Origin: Plazaster borealis
Lineage: Eukaryota; Echinodermata; Asteroidea; Forcipulatida; Labidiasteridae
Length of the DNA stretch: 64,000 nucleotides
Direction of reading: 5' to 3'
Assembly: GCA_021014325.1 (NCBI GenBank)
Contig: CM037474.1
Span: 19,710,488 to 19,774,487 of the forward strand
Shown: positions 12,101 to 27,100 of the stretch, piece after piece
Layout of the letters: each line of letters starts with the position of its first letter
Numbering within the stretch: position 1 is the first letter of the stretch
The notes under the pieces: generated by a model
The model's input: only the letters and a program-made list of their open reading frames with translations
What the model was told of the DNA's origin: nothing
Databases searched by the model: none
Made by a program: the position numbers and the translations under genes

Positions 12101-15100
12101 AGATGATTTATCATTGGATCTAAGCTCAATATATGTACTCCAACATTTTTGGGATGCTAGGGTTTCAATGTACATTGCCTTAACATGTGAATAAAACAAA
12201 ACCACTCATTAAGGTCCCAATGTTCACAGTGTACAGTTATTGCCTGTGTGAACTGTTCAACACCAGAGTTCTTGTTGGTGTCCACCAGAACGTTACAGTG
12301 ATATACACAATGTAAATCTAGGCTCATATGCTCTGATAGTCTGTTTTTATGACACATGTGTAGTGTGATGAAGGGTAAAAATATTTGCAGGAATGGTGTT
12401 GCTTTAATGGTGAAAACTTTTAAAAGAATTTTTTTCTTTGCACTTTTTTATAAGAACGACATACTATAATAACTTATACTTTTACCAAGTTATAAAAACA
12501 ATATTTAATTTTAATCAAATTTGATAAGTTTGTGGTCAAAGTTACACTTCATCCATACCTCTCCCCACCATCACAACCATCCTGCACAGCATTACAAAGT
12601 AAGCCTTGACTGTAGAATCTTTCATATTCACTTTGTGATTAAAGTTACGCTTCCTCCTTACCCATCCCTACACCCACGGCCATCCTTCACAACATTACAA
12701 AGTCCATCTTCCTGTAGCATTTACCACATGGAAATGTGGTCACAACCATCATTCACGTAAACATTTGTCTTATCAAAGTTTGCAGTCAAAGTTGCACTTC
12801 CTCGTTAACCCCAGAATCTCAACCATCATTCTTCTGCATCAGCCTTACCTATAACATCTATCAGTCAATGGGGTAATCACCAGCCTGCTGGTGTTACCCA
12901 GATACTCATAGCCATACGGTACCGTCGTAGTGATCATCCTGACTGTCACATTCTTCTCTTCATAGTAATACCTCAGCTGACTGATCCAGGAGAAGCTTAC
13001 AGGATCGGTGATGAGCTGGTTGCAAAGATTAGCTACAACATCACGAGCTGGAAGGGAAGTTATAAATAACAGAGACTACTTCACATGGGTTTCAAATAAA
13101 AGTATTTAAAAGTGTAAGAAAATATTAAAAAGTATTGGAAAGTATTACAATGTATTAGAAAGTATTAGAGAGTATAAGAGAATGTTATAGAGTTTAAGAG
13201 AATATTGGAGCGTCTTAGAAAGCATTCAAAAGTATCAGATAGTATAAGAGTGATAGAGAGTATTAGAAAGTATAAGAAAATATTGGAAAGTGGAAAAAGG
13301 TAATCAAAAGTATTAGAAAAAGTCAGAAAGTATTTAAAAGAGTCAGAAAGTATTAGAAAGTGTTACAAAGTTCTAGAGAGTATTTAAGAGTATTAAAAAG
13401 TATTAGAAAGTGTTTCTTTTCACACGTTACTTCCAAGATATATGACAGTGAATACTTCAGAAGTCAAGTTTTAATGCAAAGTTTTGTTTACACTTTCACA
13501 ACATATAATATTTGAGAAACAACCTTTTTAAATGATGGAACGTTTTTACTGACAGTTACCAATCAAAGCTTCCTAAAACAATAAAATTCAAGCAAAGGCA
13601 ACACACAGTTTACTATAAAATCAACAGTTGTTGATTTAGCTCTGGGGCAGACTTTTTTGCTCACAATACGACCTGTCTTAGCAGAACTTCTTTTTCATAA
13701 TCAAAGCTTACCATAAGCAAAGCAAAAGGCACACTAACTGCCGGTGGTTCTTATAAGCAGATGAGTGATGGAACAGTGCATATCCTATGTGAATGTGCAT
13801 GCACAGTAAAATCGTCTTGATGGTTCCGCTACAATAACTTTAAAAACTTGCCTGCAGGTAAACAGCTTGTAAGAAATGCCATACCTTCCCTTTAAACTCA
13901 ATTTAACTCTTTTAAAGACAAACCATGGCCCCTTGTTCAACAAACTTTGACAGATTTATACACTGAGGTTAAGTGATCTTACCATGTACATCAATCACGA
14001 TGAGCGCCCCCAACGTGATGCGAGCCATCTTCGTGAGCTTTCCTCGTACCAGCTCAACGATCTCTTCAATCTGTTTATTGCACTTGTCTAGATACACCTC
14101 TAATCCATTCTCCTCAATCGCCTACAACAACAAAAATGTAACAAGAAAGCATTTCAGACAAATCTAAACATTTTATAATTGAGTGAAGGAAACGTATAAC
14201 AAGTTTCTAAATAGTTCTAATTCATTCTGTTTTTGGTATGGCAAATAACCACTGACTACAGTCATTAATAGTTGCAAATGGTAAAACATTTTCATTTTGT
14301 ACATGGTCAATGCATAACATTATGAACCTAAGTGGTACAGTTTTTCAGTTCTGTGTACAATCATTTCTACCAAGTAGAACTACAAAATTAAAAAGAAAAT
14401 GCAGTATACACTTGACTTGAAATTGACTTGCACAATATTAATTAGAATATATACAGACTTTGAAACACAAGAGGGCAGCAGACATACTGTGTATAATTCC
14501 ATTGTTTGCATAGTTCTGACCACATTTCCAAGAACACTGGATTCACCTGATGTCTGGTGCAACTAGCCATTACCTTGCAATTTAATTTTTTTCAAGCAGT
14601 TACAAAAACACTGTGATAAGTCCAAAGTTGTAGATACTTTTGGTGATTTGTAGTTTACCTTGGTGACTTCTGACGTCCAGTAGATGGTGCTAGCAGCAAT
14701 GACCACCTGTCCAGGCCAATTCAACACCCAGGTCTTGCGTGGCGTTTCGGGGTATGCAGCCACGGCTCTACCCGTAACCTCCTGGAGACTACGCCTCATA
14801 ATGTCTTCAACCTGGATGGAGGATTCCAAGACATAGAGGGAAATCTAATCTGAAACAATCTCTTTAATAAACCTTGATGGTTAAAACAGCTAGTTGTGTA
14901 ATTTTTCCTGAGGTATTCAACTGAGGGTGTCGTGGCCGAGCGGTCTAGGGCGGTGGACTCAAATTCTGTAATTTACAGAATGTGGGTTCGAATCCTGGCC
15001 TGGTCAGTCAAAAAAGTTGTGTCTTTGAGCAAGGCACTTTATCATAATTGCTTCTCTCAACCCAGGAGTACAAATGGGTATCGGCGAGATGCTGGAGAGT

Positions 15101-18100
15101 AACCTGTGATGGACTGGCATCCTGGGAAATATATTCTCTGACGTTAAATGCAAAGATCAAAAACAATCTTCCGCTGCTAAAACATAGGATTCGAACTGTC
15201 TCTAGCCACCTGGCTAGCTGGGTGGTCTAGTGGTAAGACATCTGCTCTAGCAATTGGAATCCCACCCGAGTGATTTGCCTGTATATTTGTTTTCACAGAA
15301 CTCAGGAAAGTACCGAGTATACAGTGCTTAAAACACATCGGTGTAAGAGTAAAAAATAAATTATATTCAAAACAATCTTCTTACTAAGATCCTTACCTGA
15401 ATGAGCCATTTCTCCACTAGTCCATGGGCGTCAGCCGGTATGATCCTAGAGCAGAGTTCAACAACTTCCTTCTCAGCTGACTCCATGGCCGTGATCTCCT
15501 TACGTTCTGTGAAGGACAGCTTGGCAATACCCTCAAAGCATTTCTTGAGGTGAGGCTGGACACGAAGAGGATCCTTGGTCTCTGAGAGGATCTCCAAGAG
15601 CTCGTCATTAGAGAGGAAGAAGAATCTAGGATAGACAGAGTTATTTTGATAATAGGATTTTAGGCAATCCTTGGTGAAGTAATTACCTTGAGTCGCTTCT
15701 TCTCTTTTCATCCTTCACCTCTACGAGATTCTAGTTTTTTTATTTGCCTTTTTGTTCCGTCCTAGCTAGTCAAATTTGCTTTGTTTGTTTGTTTGTCCTT
15801 TTTCGTCTCTGTCTGTATGTTTTGTTGTCACTTAACTTCTGTTCCGATGTCCAGTATGTTGTTTTATAAGACATTTCTATACAAGACTTTGTCTTTTGAA
15901 TATGCCTCCATATTTGCCTCCGTTTCATTGTGCTCCATCTAATCATTTTTCTACAAGTTCTTTCGACATTATTTGTTCAACACACCTTTGTTATTATTAC
16001 TTGTATGTACATTTTGCAATTTGGAAATAAATGTTGAGTTGAATTGAACAAAAAAAATTGAGTAGGATGAAAGGGTTTTTGCGAGTAAACCATGTAATAT
16101 TTCTCTGAGTAGAGGTGTTGGCTGTAAAAAGAGCCGGTTGGTTTTTCTCAACATTTCAACTAGGGTGCTCTAATGTCGTCAGCAGACTTCGTTCTTTTGA
16201 TTAATTATTAAGGTTGCCCAAAGTAAAGTACACAAGAAGGAAAATCTTTTTGTCCCCCAAATGTGACTACCCGATGTGCTGGAAATTCTTCAGGGTTGGC
16301 TCAATTTGTAAGGTCGATCCTCTTCACTGTGATCATTAGTCATGTTATTATGAAAGCATTTTTGTTGCATACCTGCCACCTCTACTTGTTTTGTTTTTGT
16401 TTTTGTTTTTGTTTTTGTTTAAATATATTTGTTTAGGGGGGGGTTGGGGATGGCACACAGGTTTGTGTAGTTATCCGTATTTGCCTAATGAACTCTTTTG
16501 GTATTTTTTTAGTTATTATTTGTGTAATCTTTGTTCGTCCCCTGTTTTTAAAGTAGTTTTTTGGTGTTCTCCTTAATTTTTTCATCTTCAGTTCCATGAT
16601 TTGTATCAATTTTTTTCCGCCTATTTTGAAAGATATATTGTGAGCATTCTAAGTATCATATATTTTCATTGTAAAACAATTTCAATTTCAAAGGCATAAA
16701 GGATTGGGGTATCATTTATACAATGAAACCAACAAAAACATTCCAACCCAAAACACTACTCAAACTTTTGTCCCCCTAGATTATTGCTGTGGGGTGTTTC
16801 TCTCTCAAATATCAAGAGAGTTTTCCCTTAAGTTCCTTACCTTGGGAAGAAGAGTCTCTTCTTCTCCAGGTAATCATTAAGACCTCGCTGTATGGTGTCC
16901 AAGTGACCCTCGGATTTCTGTAGGTTTTCCAGCATGTTAAGTTGAGATGTGACAACCAATGCTCTTGTGTTGATCACTGCTGTCTGCATGATATCTTGCC
17001 TAAAAAGAAGTCAAATGCAATTAAAAAAGGCCACTATTTGCTGACATATTTTCTAGTGCTGGAAATAAGTTGGAGCACAATAAAGACTTCTGGTAAGATA
17101 ATGACAAACTTTCTGAGTGTTCAGTTGTTAAGTTATCTAACCCCTTTAGAAAAAGGCACATTTATGCTTGACTAGAAGTTGGCATTAGTTAACTTTACTT
17201 GTTCGGGGTAGGTTTTTTCTTCTCTCTCTCTCGTGAGTGGACTTATCTAACTCTGTTTGTTTCAAAACATCAACAAAATGCAGCCAACGTGATACAAAAA
17301 CAACAAAACAAGTTTACTTTTTAAAAATCCTCCAGGTATGAAAATATCCTATTTTACAAAATGTTTATTTCTTTATAAAATATTTTATGTAAAATGTTTG
17401 CATTTTGTAGTAACTATTGTATTTTATATAATATTTTAATTTTAACTGAGAAATTAACAAATGAAATGACTGTAAAGAAATTAATGCTGCAAGTTAATTG
17501 TTCTAGATTCTAATTGAAATGCATGTAGTCAATACATATAAACAACACTTTTGACCCATAAATGGTGCAGAAATAGTTGTAAACATCATTTGTAAAGAGT
17601 TATTATATAGTGAGCCTCACCAGTTCTCATCAACTTCAGTGAACATAGCTCCTTCTACAGGTATCTGGCGACGGATGTCTGCTGATCCAAAGATCGGCTC
17701 AAGGTAAAGCCACGCTGCTTGGACTTTCAGCCAGGAGTCTAAGATATCACTCATACGATGCTGGAAAATACCAAATATAACAGTTTTGTAAGGGAAAGTT
17801 TGCATCAGACATTACACCCAAAACTTTAACCTGCTTAAATATAAATATAAGTTAAATGTCTCACATTTGGATTCTAGTTAGAGAACTCTGGTATGATTGA
17901 AATGAAGGGTCCAAGGCATGACAGAAAATGAAAGAAGATAAGTTGCTGAAAGAACTGTGATTTTTTGTGGATTCAAAATTATGGATCACTGATCAATTTC
18001 AAGATGCACACAGATGACAAGACTACACTAACAGGTTAATGTGTCAAGGATGAACATAAAACATACACACATCTACTAACGGCAAGCAAAATTCTCACCT

Positions 18101-21100
18101 TTATAAAATAATTTTAACACTTACAGATTTATTGACTGTTACTTTTCTGACAAGAGAAAAGACAGTTTAAAAACCGATAGGAATTCCTTTATATGGAAAC
18201 AAAAAGGAGAGAAAAGTAGAGACAGTTCAGTACAAACTTCAAAACCATCCGAGATCTTATTAACTCACCAATCTAGCTTCCCAGACTTTGACCTCTTTCT
18301 CAAACGGAGCGATGAACGGTGACCCTCTCATGGTAGCCGTCTTGACGATGTGATCCTCTAGAAGGACTTGAACATCTTCAGGGGATGATAAGATGCTCAG
18401 ACCGGTGTCTTTATACTGAGTGAAGTTAAAATGCACCGTCTCCCAATCCTCCTTCATCTTAGACAACGCCTGAACAAAATTACAACATTAATTTTTAGAT
18501 TCTGGGTCTGATATTCTGGGTCTGAAATGGAAAAGACTGTTGAGCCTACAACAGCAGATCACAGCACTCTTTTGGATGGACGTGCCCCCTAATTATCAAA
18601 CCAGCACACCATAAAAAAACACAAGATGGCCAGTACAGGCATTCTAACAGTGTTAACTTGCAACATTTTGTAATAATATTATTTGGTTTTACCCATACAT
18701 CGATGTGTGTAAAGATTAGATTAGACTAGATTAGATTAGATAAGTTTAGATATCATTTATTGTCCACATTTTAAAAATACGGAAATTTGATTTCCACTGG
18801 CAATAGACTGTGCAAGTCTCGTGCGTATTCGAACATTGGGACCCGTTAAAGCGCGTGAGTTTGTTTCCTTCACGCATTAAAGCATCGTCTGTGGGACCAA
18901 AGTGGTCCCAAAAATGTTCAAATACGCGCGAGACTTGCACGGTCTATAGGAAAATAACAAACATATGTATTGCACTGTATACTCAGTATTTCAGTCCTTT
19001 AAACAAAATCAACAAGCATATTACTTGGGTGGGATTCGAACCCATGACCTTTGCCATTCTAAGGCAGATGTCTTACAACTAGACCACCGAGTCTGTCCAG
19101 TAGCTAGAGGTAGTTGTTGCTCTTGGTTTTTTTGCGGGTTTTTTCTTCACAGGTCTCAGGAAAGTACTGAGTATACAGTGCTTTACACACATCAGTGTAT
19201 GGGTAAAACCAAATAATATTCTTTATTCTCGATGCAAATTTAACATTATATTAAATTGTGTAATAAGATTTTAATATGTAAGAGTTTTTCAGGATAAAGG
19301 GCACAACAACTGTTTTCAACCAACTTTTCATTTACTCTTTTCGCCCCATGAGATTTTCATCTAGAAAAATACACATGTGTAAACTATGTGTACATTCCCT
19401 TCTTGTCCCAAGTATGTTCATGTTCATCACAGTTAACTAAGAATGTGTATTTCTATCGTTATTTTAAAAACCTATTTTACCTTTTCCAGAGCAAATTCTT
19501 TGCTGGCCTGTGAGCTGATTTCCCCAAGATCTTCCAAGTACTTCTCCAGACCCATCTGCAGCATCTCCAGTAATGGTGTCTCATTGGTGGGCGTCATGTT
19601 GAAACCCACCTGTGAGCCAAGAAGGGGAAGAAAAAAAAGCCCTTAAGTAAATTTATTTCTATTCTGTTTTCAAAATAGAAAAAAGGCTGTTTAATTAGTG
19701 CATTAGGAAAACCCAATTGGGGAAAACCCTCAAAATCAGGTAGGGACTGAAAACCCAATCCACATATGAGCTCCGGTCTGAGGTGGGATTCGAACCTTGG
19801 TTCACAGAGGTAAAATGCAGGGAGAGAAACCACTAAGCCAACCTGATCCCCAAAAGGGGTCACAAGCTTAAATAGCGCCCTCACTGGGGTCAAAGGAATC
19901 TGGCTGAGAGCTTCGAATAGCGCCTCATGTGTGGGTTTCCACTAAGTGACCATAGCAATGGCAGAGTATGGCTGTATCCAAATTGGCGGTTACAGCTATG
20001 GCTACGACTGTCGCTAAGGCTGTTGCTAAGGACATCCTATACTTCAACACATGATGAAATGGAAATCTAGCCATAGCCGTAGCTGTAGTCGCACATTCGA
20101 ACACAGCGTTATTTTTCAATCATTCTAACTCTCACCTTTTCACTCATCATATCCCAGTGTCTTTTCTTGATACCAGGATTGCACAATGCTCCAATCAGAG
20201 GCATATTGAGTTTGAACTTCTCTAGCTTAGCCTTGATGGTAACTGAAGCACGCATTGGACCCATCATATCAGAACTACCTGCGAAGGTCTTGGTTAACTT
20301 GTAACTAGTCTTCCATAAAGATTGAACCTTGGAAAGAGATTAATAAAAGAAAATGTTTCAATTTCTTTGTTTAAATGGCAGCATTTCAAATTAAAATACT
20401 TTTCAGAACAAATTGTATCAGAATTAAATGTTTAGATTAAAATTCAGTAGATTATTTTTTTTCGCTGACCAGAAAGTTGTTGTATGCCTGGTAATGTGAA
20501 CAAAATTTCTTTTTTTTATATTTATTTGGTTTAAGGGAAAGTTCATCACTGTTTAAATAAGAGATAATTAATTCCCATCTTCTCATTTTCAATAAAAATA
20601 AAATTTGATCCAATTAGGCGTTCTTGTTTTAATGTAGACAATGACAATTAGTTTATGTGTTGGCAGGAATTTGTGTGCACATTTGATTGAGGCAATTGAA
20701 ATAAGAAACATCAGTTTTGGAGGTCTTCAAATGCTGATTTTTCTACTTTGGTAGTAATTCAGATTTTAGACCAAAAAAAGCATTTCTCTGGAGAATTAAA
20801 ACTGGTATGAGCTCATAATCAATGAGCTTTCAGATTGAAAATGATCAATTTGTTTCTAAATATTGCCAATCCTTTATTTTATTTATATTTATTTTTTATC
20901 ATTTTTTGTTACAATGTGCATTAAAGGCCCTGTACACTATTGGTAAGATCGAAAAACACAACAGTCACAGATTCACACATAACTTACATGATTTAAAGTA
21001 AGTAATGGTAGAAAGGGTTCCTTAAAATATTTCTGCCTAAAATGCTATCGTTTCTGAGAAATGAGTAAAACAATAGTTTTTATCACGCGCGATAATTTGA

Positions 21101-24100
21101 AAACACATAAGGTCTCTTTTCACTATTTTCTCGTGACCTTGATGACCAATTGAGCTCAAACTTTCACAGGTTTGTTTGTTCATGCATATGTTGAATCACA
21201 CAAAATGTGGACACTGATTTTGAGCTGTTACCAAAAGTGTACAATACCTTTAAAGAACATACAAAAATTGCAAAATAAGTATACAACAGTACTAAACCAG
21301 TAGAACCTAAAGGGCAATTAACGAGAAAACTCAAGAGATTCAAATTCAGGTGTTTACCTCTTCCTCCACCTTCTCAGCATCTACCTCAAGCAGTGGACCA
21401 TTCATCCATTTATCATACTGGTGATGGAACTGAACTGCGACCGTCCATAGTTTATCAAAGGGTTCCTTGGTATCCCGTATATCCTCCAGTATAGAGTAGG
21501 GGGTGATCTCACCGGTATCCAACAGCTTCTCTTCATAGTTGATGGACGCTTTCTGTGTCAGAAGGGAACAAAATCGGCATAGTTTCTTGTAACTTGAGAG
21601 CTTCATTACATTATTGTAATAACAATAACGATTTTGATTAATTTATTATCTCATGCTGATTCAATCCCATGGCGCTTCACAATACTTAAAGTACAAAATG
21701 TTTTATAGAAGATAACTAAAATTAAATAAAGTTACATATCACAAATAACACAAAACACAAAAATTGTATTTATTAAGAAACCTTGAAGCCTCGAAACAGC
21801 CTCTAAAAAAAAGTAAATTTCTGTATCCAATCATGCTTGTGGTTATTATTTTCTAAGCTGTATCTTCCTTATCTTTTTGTATTTGATGTATTTTTCAATT
21901 CTTTATGAACTGTTATTGTGATAAGTGACTGTTGCTTCACCAGATAAAAACAAACAAATAAATAAAATATAGATGTACATGTACTTGTAATAAAACATAC
22001 ATGTTGGAGGTGTTTTGAAGTAAATTCATTTTCATTATCAGTTTCTCAATAAACACACCAGATAGCCAACCTGTGAAATTGACATCAAGTTCGGTTTCAG
22101 TAAAAACAAAACCAAACAAACAAACAGAGGAGGATTGGTACTGATATGAATTTTATTATAACCAGTGATTATAAAAAAAATTAAATTTAAAATAACCAAT
22201 CCTGTACTTTGTCTTTCAAAATGATTAAAAAGATATTGAACAAAGATATTGACAAAATAGGGAAACTGCCAACATAGGGCTAGATAGCTCAGTTGGTAGA
22301 GCGCCGGTAGGTTAATAATAATAATAATAATAATACGCAGTTCTTATATAGCGCTTTATACTCCCGATGGGTGTCTCAAAGCACTCAGTATTTTTTCCTA
22401 CAAGGTAAGTGGAATAACGTGTTGAAGTATGAGACCTATTCCTTTGCATAGCATCATGTAATGGTTTACAAGGTGCTGTGGCGCAATATTCAGCCAACCA
22501 AACCAGAAACACCGGGGCGAACCCCTTCTCTTTACGATAAGTGCACTGGGTTCTTTTATGTGCATTACACAACACACGGGACCTACGGCTTAACGTCCCA
22601 TCCTAAGGACGAAGCTTGTGGTTAAGTGTCTTGCTTAAGGACACAAGTGTCACGACTGGGATTCGAACCCACACTCTGCTGATCAGAAACACCAGAGCTT
22701 GAGTTCGGTGTTCTTATCCGCTCTGCCACGACACGCCACAATCCAGAGGTTGTTGGTTCAAATCCCACTCTAGTAAATTTTTTCTTTGTTCAACCCCAAA
22801 TCAAAATGTTTACATCATGGTTAATTTAGTTGATTTATTCATGTGAATAAAATCTCAGCTCGACTTATACTGGAAAAAAACTTAAATAAGTTTAAAAAAA
22901 CTTTCGGGTGGGGAAAGATGCGGAATATCAAATAAATATGACAATCAACTGACCTCTTTATAGAATTCTTCCAAGACTCTCTGGATGTCTTTGAGTTTAA
23001 GGAGGTAATCTTGAGCCTCAGACATCCGGTCCTTGTTCTTGAAGCCTTTGACAATCTCCAAGACGTCATTGAGGCGAGCCTGGTATTTACGCTGTCTGTC
23101 AGAGAGTTTGGAAACAGCGATGTCATGCTCCTTCTGAAGTTTTGTCTCACTGGAAAGAGAAAGTCATATAAAACAAATGTTTTTTGGTAGAAGTAAAAAT
23201 TGTTGTGACAACTGAAGATTAAAGCTTTAGCCTGAACTTCAAAGGAACGATATAATATTGAATTAACAACAAAGTTGTTCAATTTCAATGTGAAAACAGG
23301 ATGGTGATGATAGTGGTACCTCTCTGCACAAAACATTTGTCCAACAGCTGACCCCATCCCAACGCAATTATGGTAAAGTGTCTTGCTCAAGGACACGACC
23401 AGGACTCAAACCCACACTCTGCTGATTAGAAACACCAGAGCTTGAGTCAGGTGTGCTTGACCGCTCGGCCATGACACGCCAGTTTGTACTGATGAAGGGT
23501 GGAAATGGTAAAGACCATTACGACTACCACAACAGATCACAGCACTTCTGTGGATAGATGTGTGCATCTCCGCCAATTTTCAATACGATCATTTAAATCA
23601 TGAATTATTATTCATAAGCCACATTTCAGATTCCTGTGGTCAGTGCAATGTGAGTAACAATGAAGTGTCCCACAATATTACATTAAGTCCAGGAAAATCA
23701 GAAAAAGGATGAAACCTACCTGTTCCTTATAATTGGTACAATCCTATCACTCCATGTGAATGTCGTATCATTCAGCATGAGGTCATCTTTGGGCAGAGTG
23801 GCATAGTCCATTAGGAAGAGTAGGTTACTTGCTGCAATCTCTAGCTTGGCCTGAGGGGAGAATTGTTGGGCCAGTACATCACTAAATAGCATGGATAATA
23901 TAATAACTTAAAAACTACAAAAGTTTGCTTGTACAAGTGCAAATCCTTACAGGAAGTTTGTCAGTTGACCTACATATACACATGGTGTAAACTTTAATCA
24001 GGCCATTTAATCTTAATCTTTTTGATTTTCCCCAGGGCAAAAACAATCTGAAATCAGACTAAAGTAGGAAGAATATAATGTCTGGGCTAAACAAAATGAA

Positions 24101-27100
24101 CAGGCCTATCCCATTTATCTGCATTAACTTTCCATTCATAAATACCTGAGACATCTTAACCATTCTAGTTGGTTGAGAGAAGATCACATGGCCATGTTTA
24201 AATGTGCGATATAAAAACAGTGAGGAGTGTTTAAACATGGCCTGGGGAAATTAAGTCAAAAAAGGGCGCTATCAGATTACTGCGCAGATTGTGCAAATTT
24301 CATGAAACAGTTTAAGTTGGTAGGTTGCATATTTGGTGCGCGGAAGTTCAAAACTTGCATGGGATAGTTTGAAACTTAAGCGCGCAAGTTTTGAATTTGC
24401 GCGAGGAGTGATCAACATGGATAGAAATTCAACGCAGAGTCAAGGTGAGCTGTCAGGTTTGTTCTCAACTTTTAATGGTTTTTGGATGTTTTAACGGAAA
24501 CGTATTTGTAAAAGAGCAGTGACTCAGTCTCAAACGGCCATTAAAAAACTTGCACGGCCACAAGCCTGCATTAAAGGACCTCGCCGTCAGCTTGGTCCTT
24601 TATCACACGGCTACAAGCCGTTTAAGATCTTGTCGCCTACTCTTTTATTCCCTTATTTAAAAGTGATCCTCTACCCACCTTCAGGTGTAGCAACTCCCCT
24701 ACCCTCAGTCCATCAGTATAATCTTGTAGAGCTACCAGCTGATCAGTTGACTGAGACTGTGAGGTTATCTTCCTGACAATGCCGTCATACTGACTGCAGA
24801 TCTCACGGTTGAACTTATGACTCATCGAAACAATCTTGTTGATCATAATATTAGCCAGGTCATCAGCTCGAGCAATCAACCACTGAAAGTTAAAAAAAAA
24901 CATAAGATTTTTATTTTTGCCTTTTTTTTCGGGCAAAAGTTATCTTAATTGATTGCCTTATGTTTTGATAGTAAAAATTGGCAGTTTTAAAACCAAGTAT
25001 CAAAGTGCCGTACATATTACTACACTTGTTCCTGGGCCTGAAGCATTCAAGAAACCATCTTGAACTCCTTAGGAGTATGCAGCACCGAAAACTAAATTGG
25101 CACACAGTTTCTTATCATTAACACTCTACTCTCCCAGGAACTTATTTAATACTGGGTGATGAGAAGCAAAATGAACCAAATAAAAACAATGCACATTGTC
25201 AGAAAATCTCAATAGCAGAAATCTACCAAAACAAAAATTAAATAACGTGAAACAAACTGAATTATTCTTAAAGGCACTGTACACGTTTGGTAATTGTCAA
25301 AGACCAGTGTTCTCACTTGGTGTATCCCAACATATGCATAAAATAACAAGCCTGTGAAAAGTTTGGCTCAATTGGCCATTGAAGTTGCAAGAAAATGATG
25401 AAAGAAAAAAAAACACCCTTGTTGTACAAGTTTGTGTGCTTTCAGATAGGAATAAAAACTTCTTGCAAGAAGTTTTTATCATTTTAGTGAGAAATTAAAC
25501 TACGTTACTTCAGAGGGAGTCATTTCCTACAATGTTTTATACTATCAACAGCTCTCCGTTGGTTGTTACCAAGTAAGTTTTTATGCTAATATTTGTTTCG
25601 AGTCATTACCAAACGTGTACGATACCTTTAATCAGGGGTGTGACTACAAAAAATGAAAAAATCCTGAAACAGGGAAGCGGTCTCCACTTAGTCTAGAGAA
25701 TGAAGATTACTGAACATCCAAGAGGACCTTAAATACTCTCTACTCCACAAATATAGACAACTAGAGGTTAGAACAAAATTGGGAAACTTCTTGCCTCCCT
25801 TGAAGGAAAGTGTTTGCTTTTCAAGACAGGCAAAGAGGATTTGTGGGGGGAAAAATAAAGAAATCAAGAAAAATCCTGACAAATCACAAGCCTACTCTAT
25901 CATTAGTTTATTTTGTAGTACTTTGTCCTGTCCTGTCCTGCATCATTGTCTGTCCCTAGGTTAGTGCACAAAATAATTTTTGCTTCACCAAATTCTAAAT
26001 GTTGTCCCAATTATAATGTGCTATTTAATGTACCTGTAATGCTGTAACTCAACTTATAACAACCAAATGCATATTTCCTTTTCCAAGGACAGCATTGAAA
26101 TAAATGTACTTGAATTGAAATATAATTAAATTGAATTGATAGCTCCTTGCTTACACTATTGATGTTGTTACAATCCAGCACAAATACATGCATGGGAACG
26201 TAGACAGGTAGCGAGGCCACTTCTCTGGCCATGGCTTTGATTTTCTCAATCTCTCGGACGTAGTCTCGGAGATGTTGCTCTCGACTGACAAACTTCTCCA
26301 CTTTGACGTCAGAGGCGGTAGTCAGGAGGTACGAGTAGGGCTCGTACACTGACTTGTATCTGTGGAGATGATTGAAGAAAATGAATTTGGAGTTGAGGAT
26401 GATGTCGGAAAACAATGGAGGAATATCTATTTTTTGATTGAGTGATCCTCAGAGGGTTATGACTCCAAAAAACTGCATCATAAAATTTGAAGTCTATTCT
26501 TATCCATCTCCCCGTCTAATTGAAACTGGATTATGTGGTACAGTTTTTATTTGTGTTTCATATGGAGAATTTTAGACTTGTTATCATTTGATTCCTGATG
26601 TTGGTCAACGTTTACACAAAATGTGATACACGCAAAGAAAAATAGCGGTGTCGGGAAAATAAAGAGTCAGGCCAATGGTCCAGTGTGACTTGATAATGTT
26701 TGATTTCTCTTAAACTTGGTGTCAAGAAAAAGAATGAACTTAACCTTTATATCATCACATCAATACACACAAATTGTATCTTGTTTTTGTCTAATTGAAG
26801 CTGGATTATTTGGCACAGTTTTGATTTGATTCATATGCAGAATTCTAAATTTGTTATCATTTGATTCCTGAATGGTGGTTAAAATCAAAGCCTATTCTTA
26901 TCCATATCCCTGTCTAATTGAAACTGGATTATTTGACAACAGTTTTTATGACTTGTGTTTCACATGGAGAATTCTAGACGTGTTGTCATTTGATTCCTGA
27001 TTGATGGTTAATATTTTACACAAATGTGACTTTTGCAATGTTTTTAATAAGCCAATCCACCAATTAAGAAATTATTATACGCAAAGAAAAATAGAGGTAT

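Noticed and set aside
22839..23396. 185-codon minus-strand frame
   Set aside because: It is another frame of exon 15 plus flanking intron. The dynein frame in the same place has family motifs and matching splice phases.
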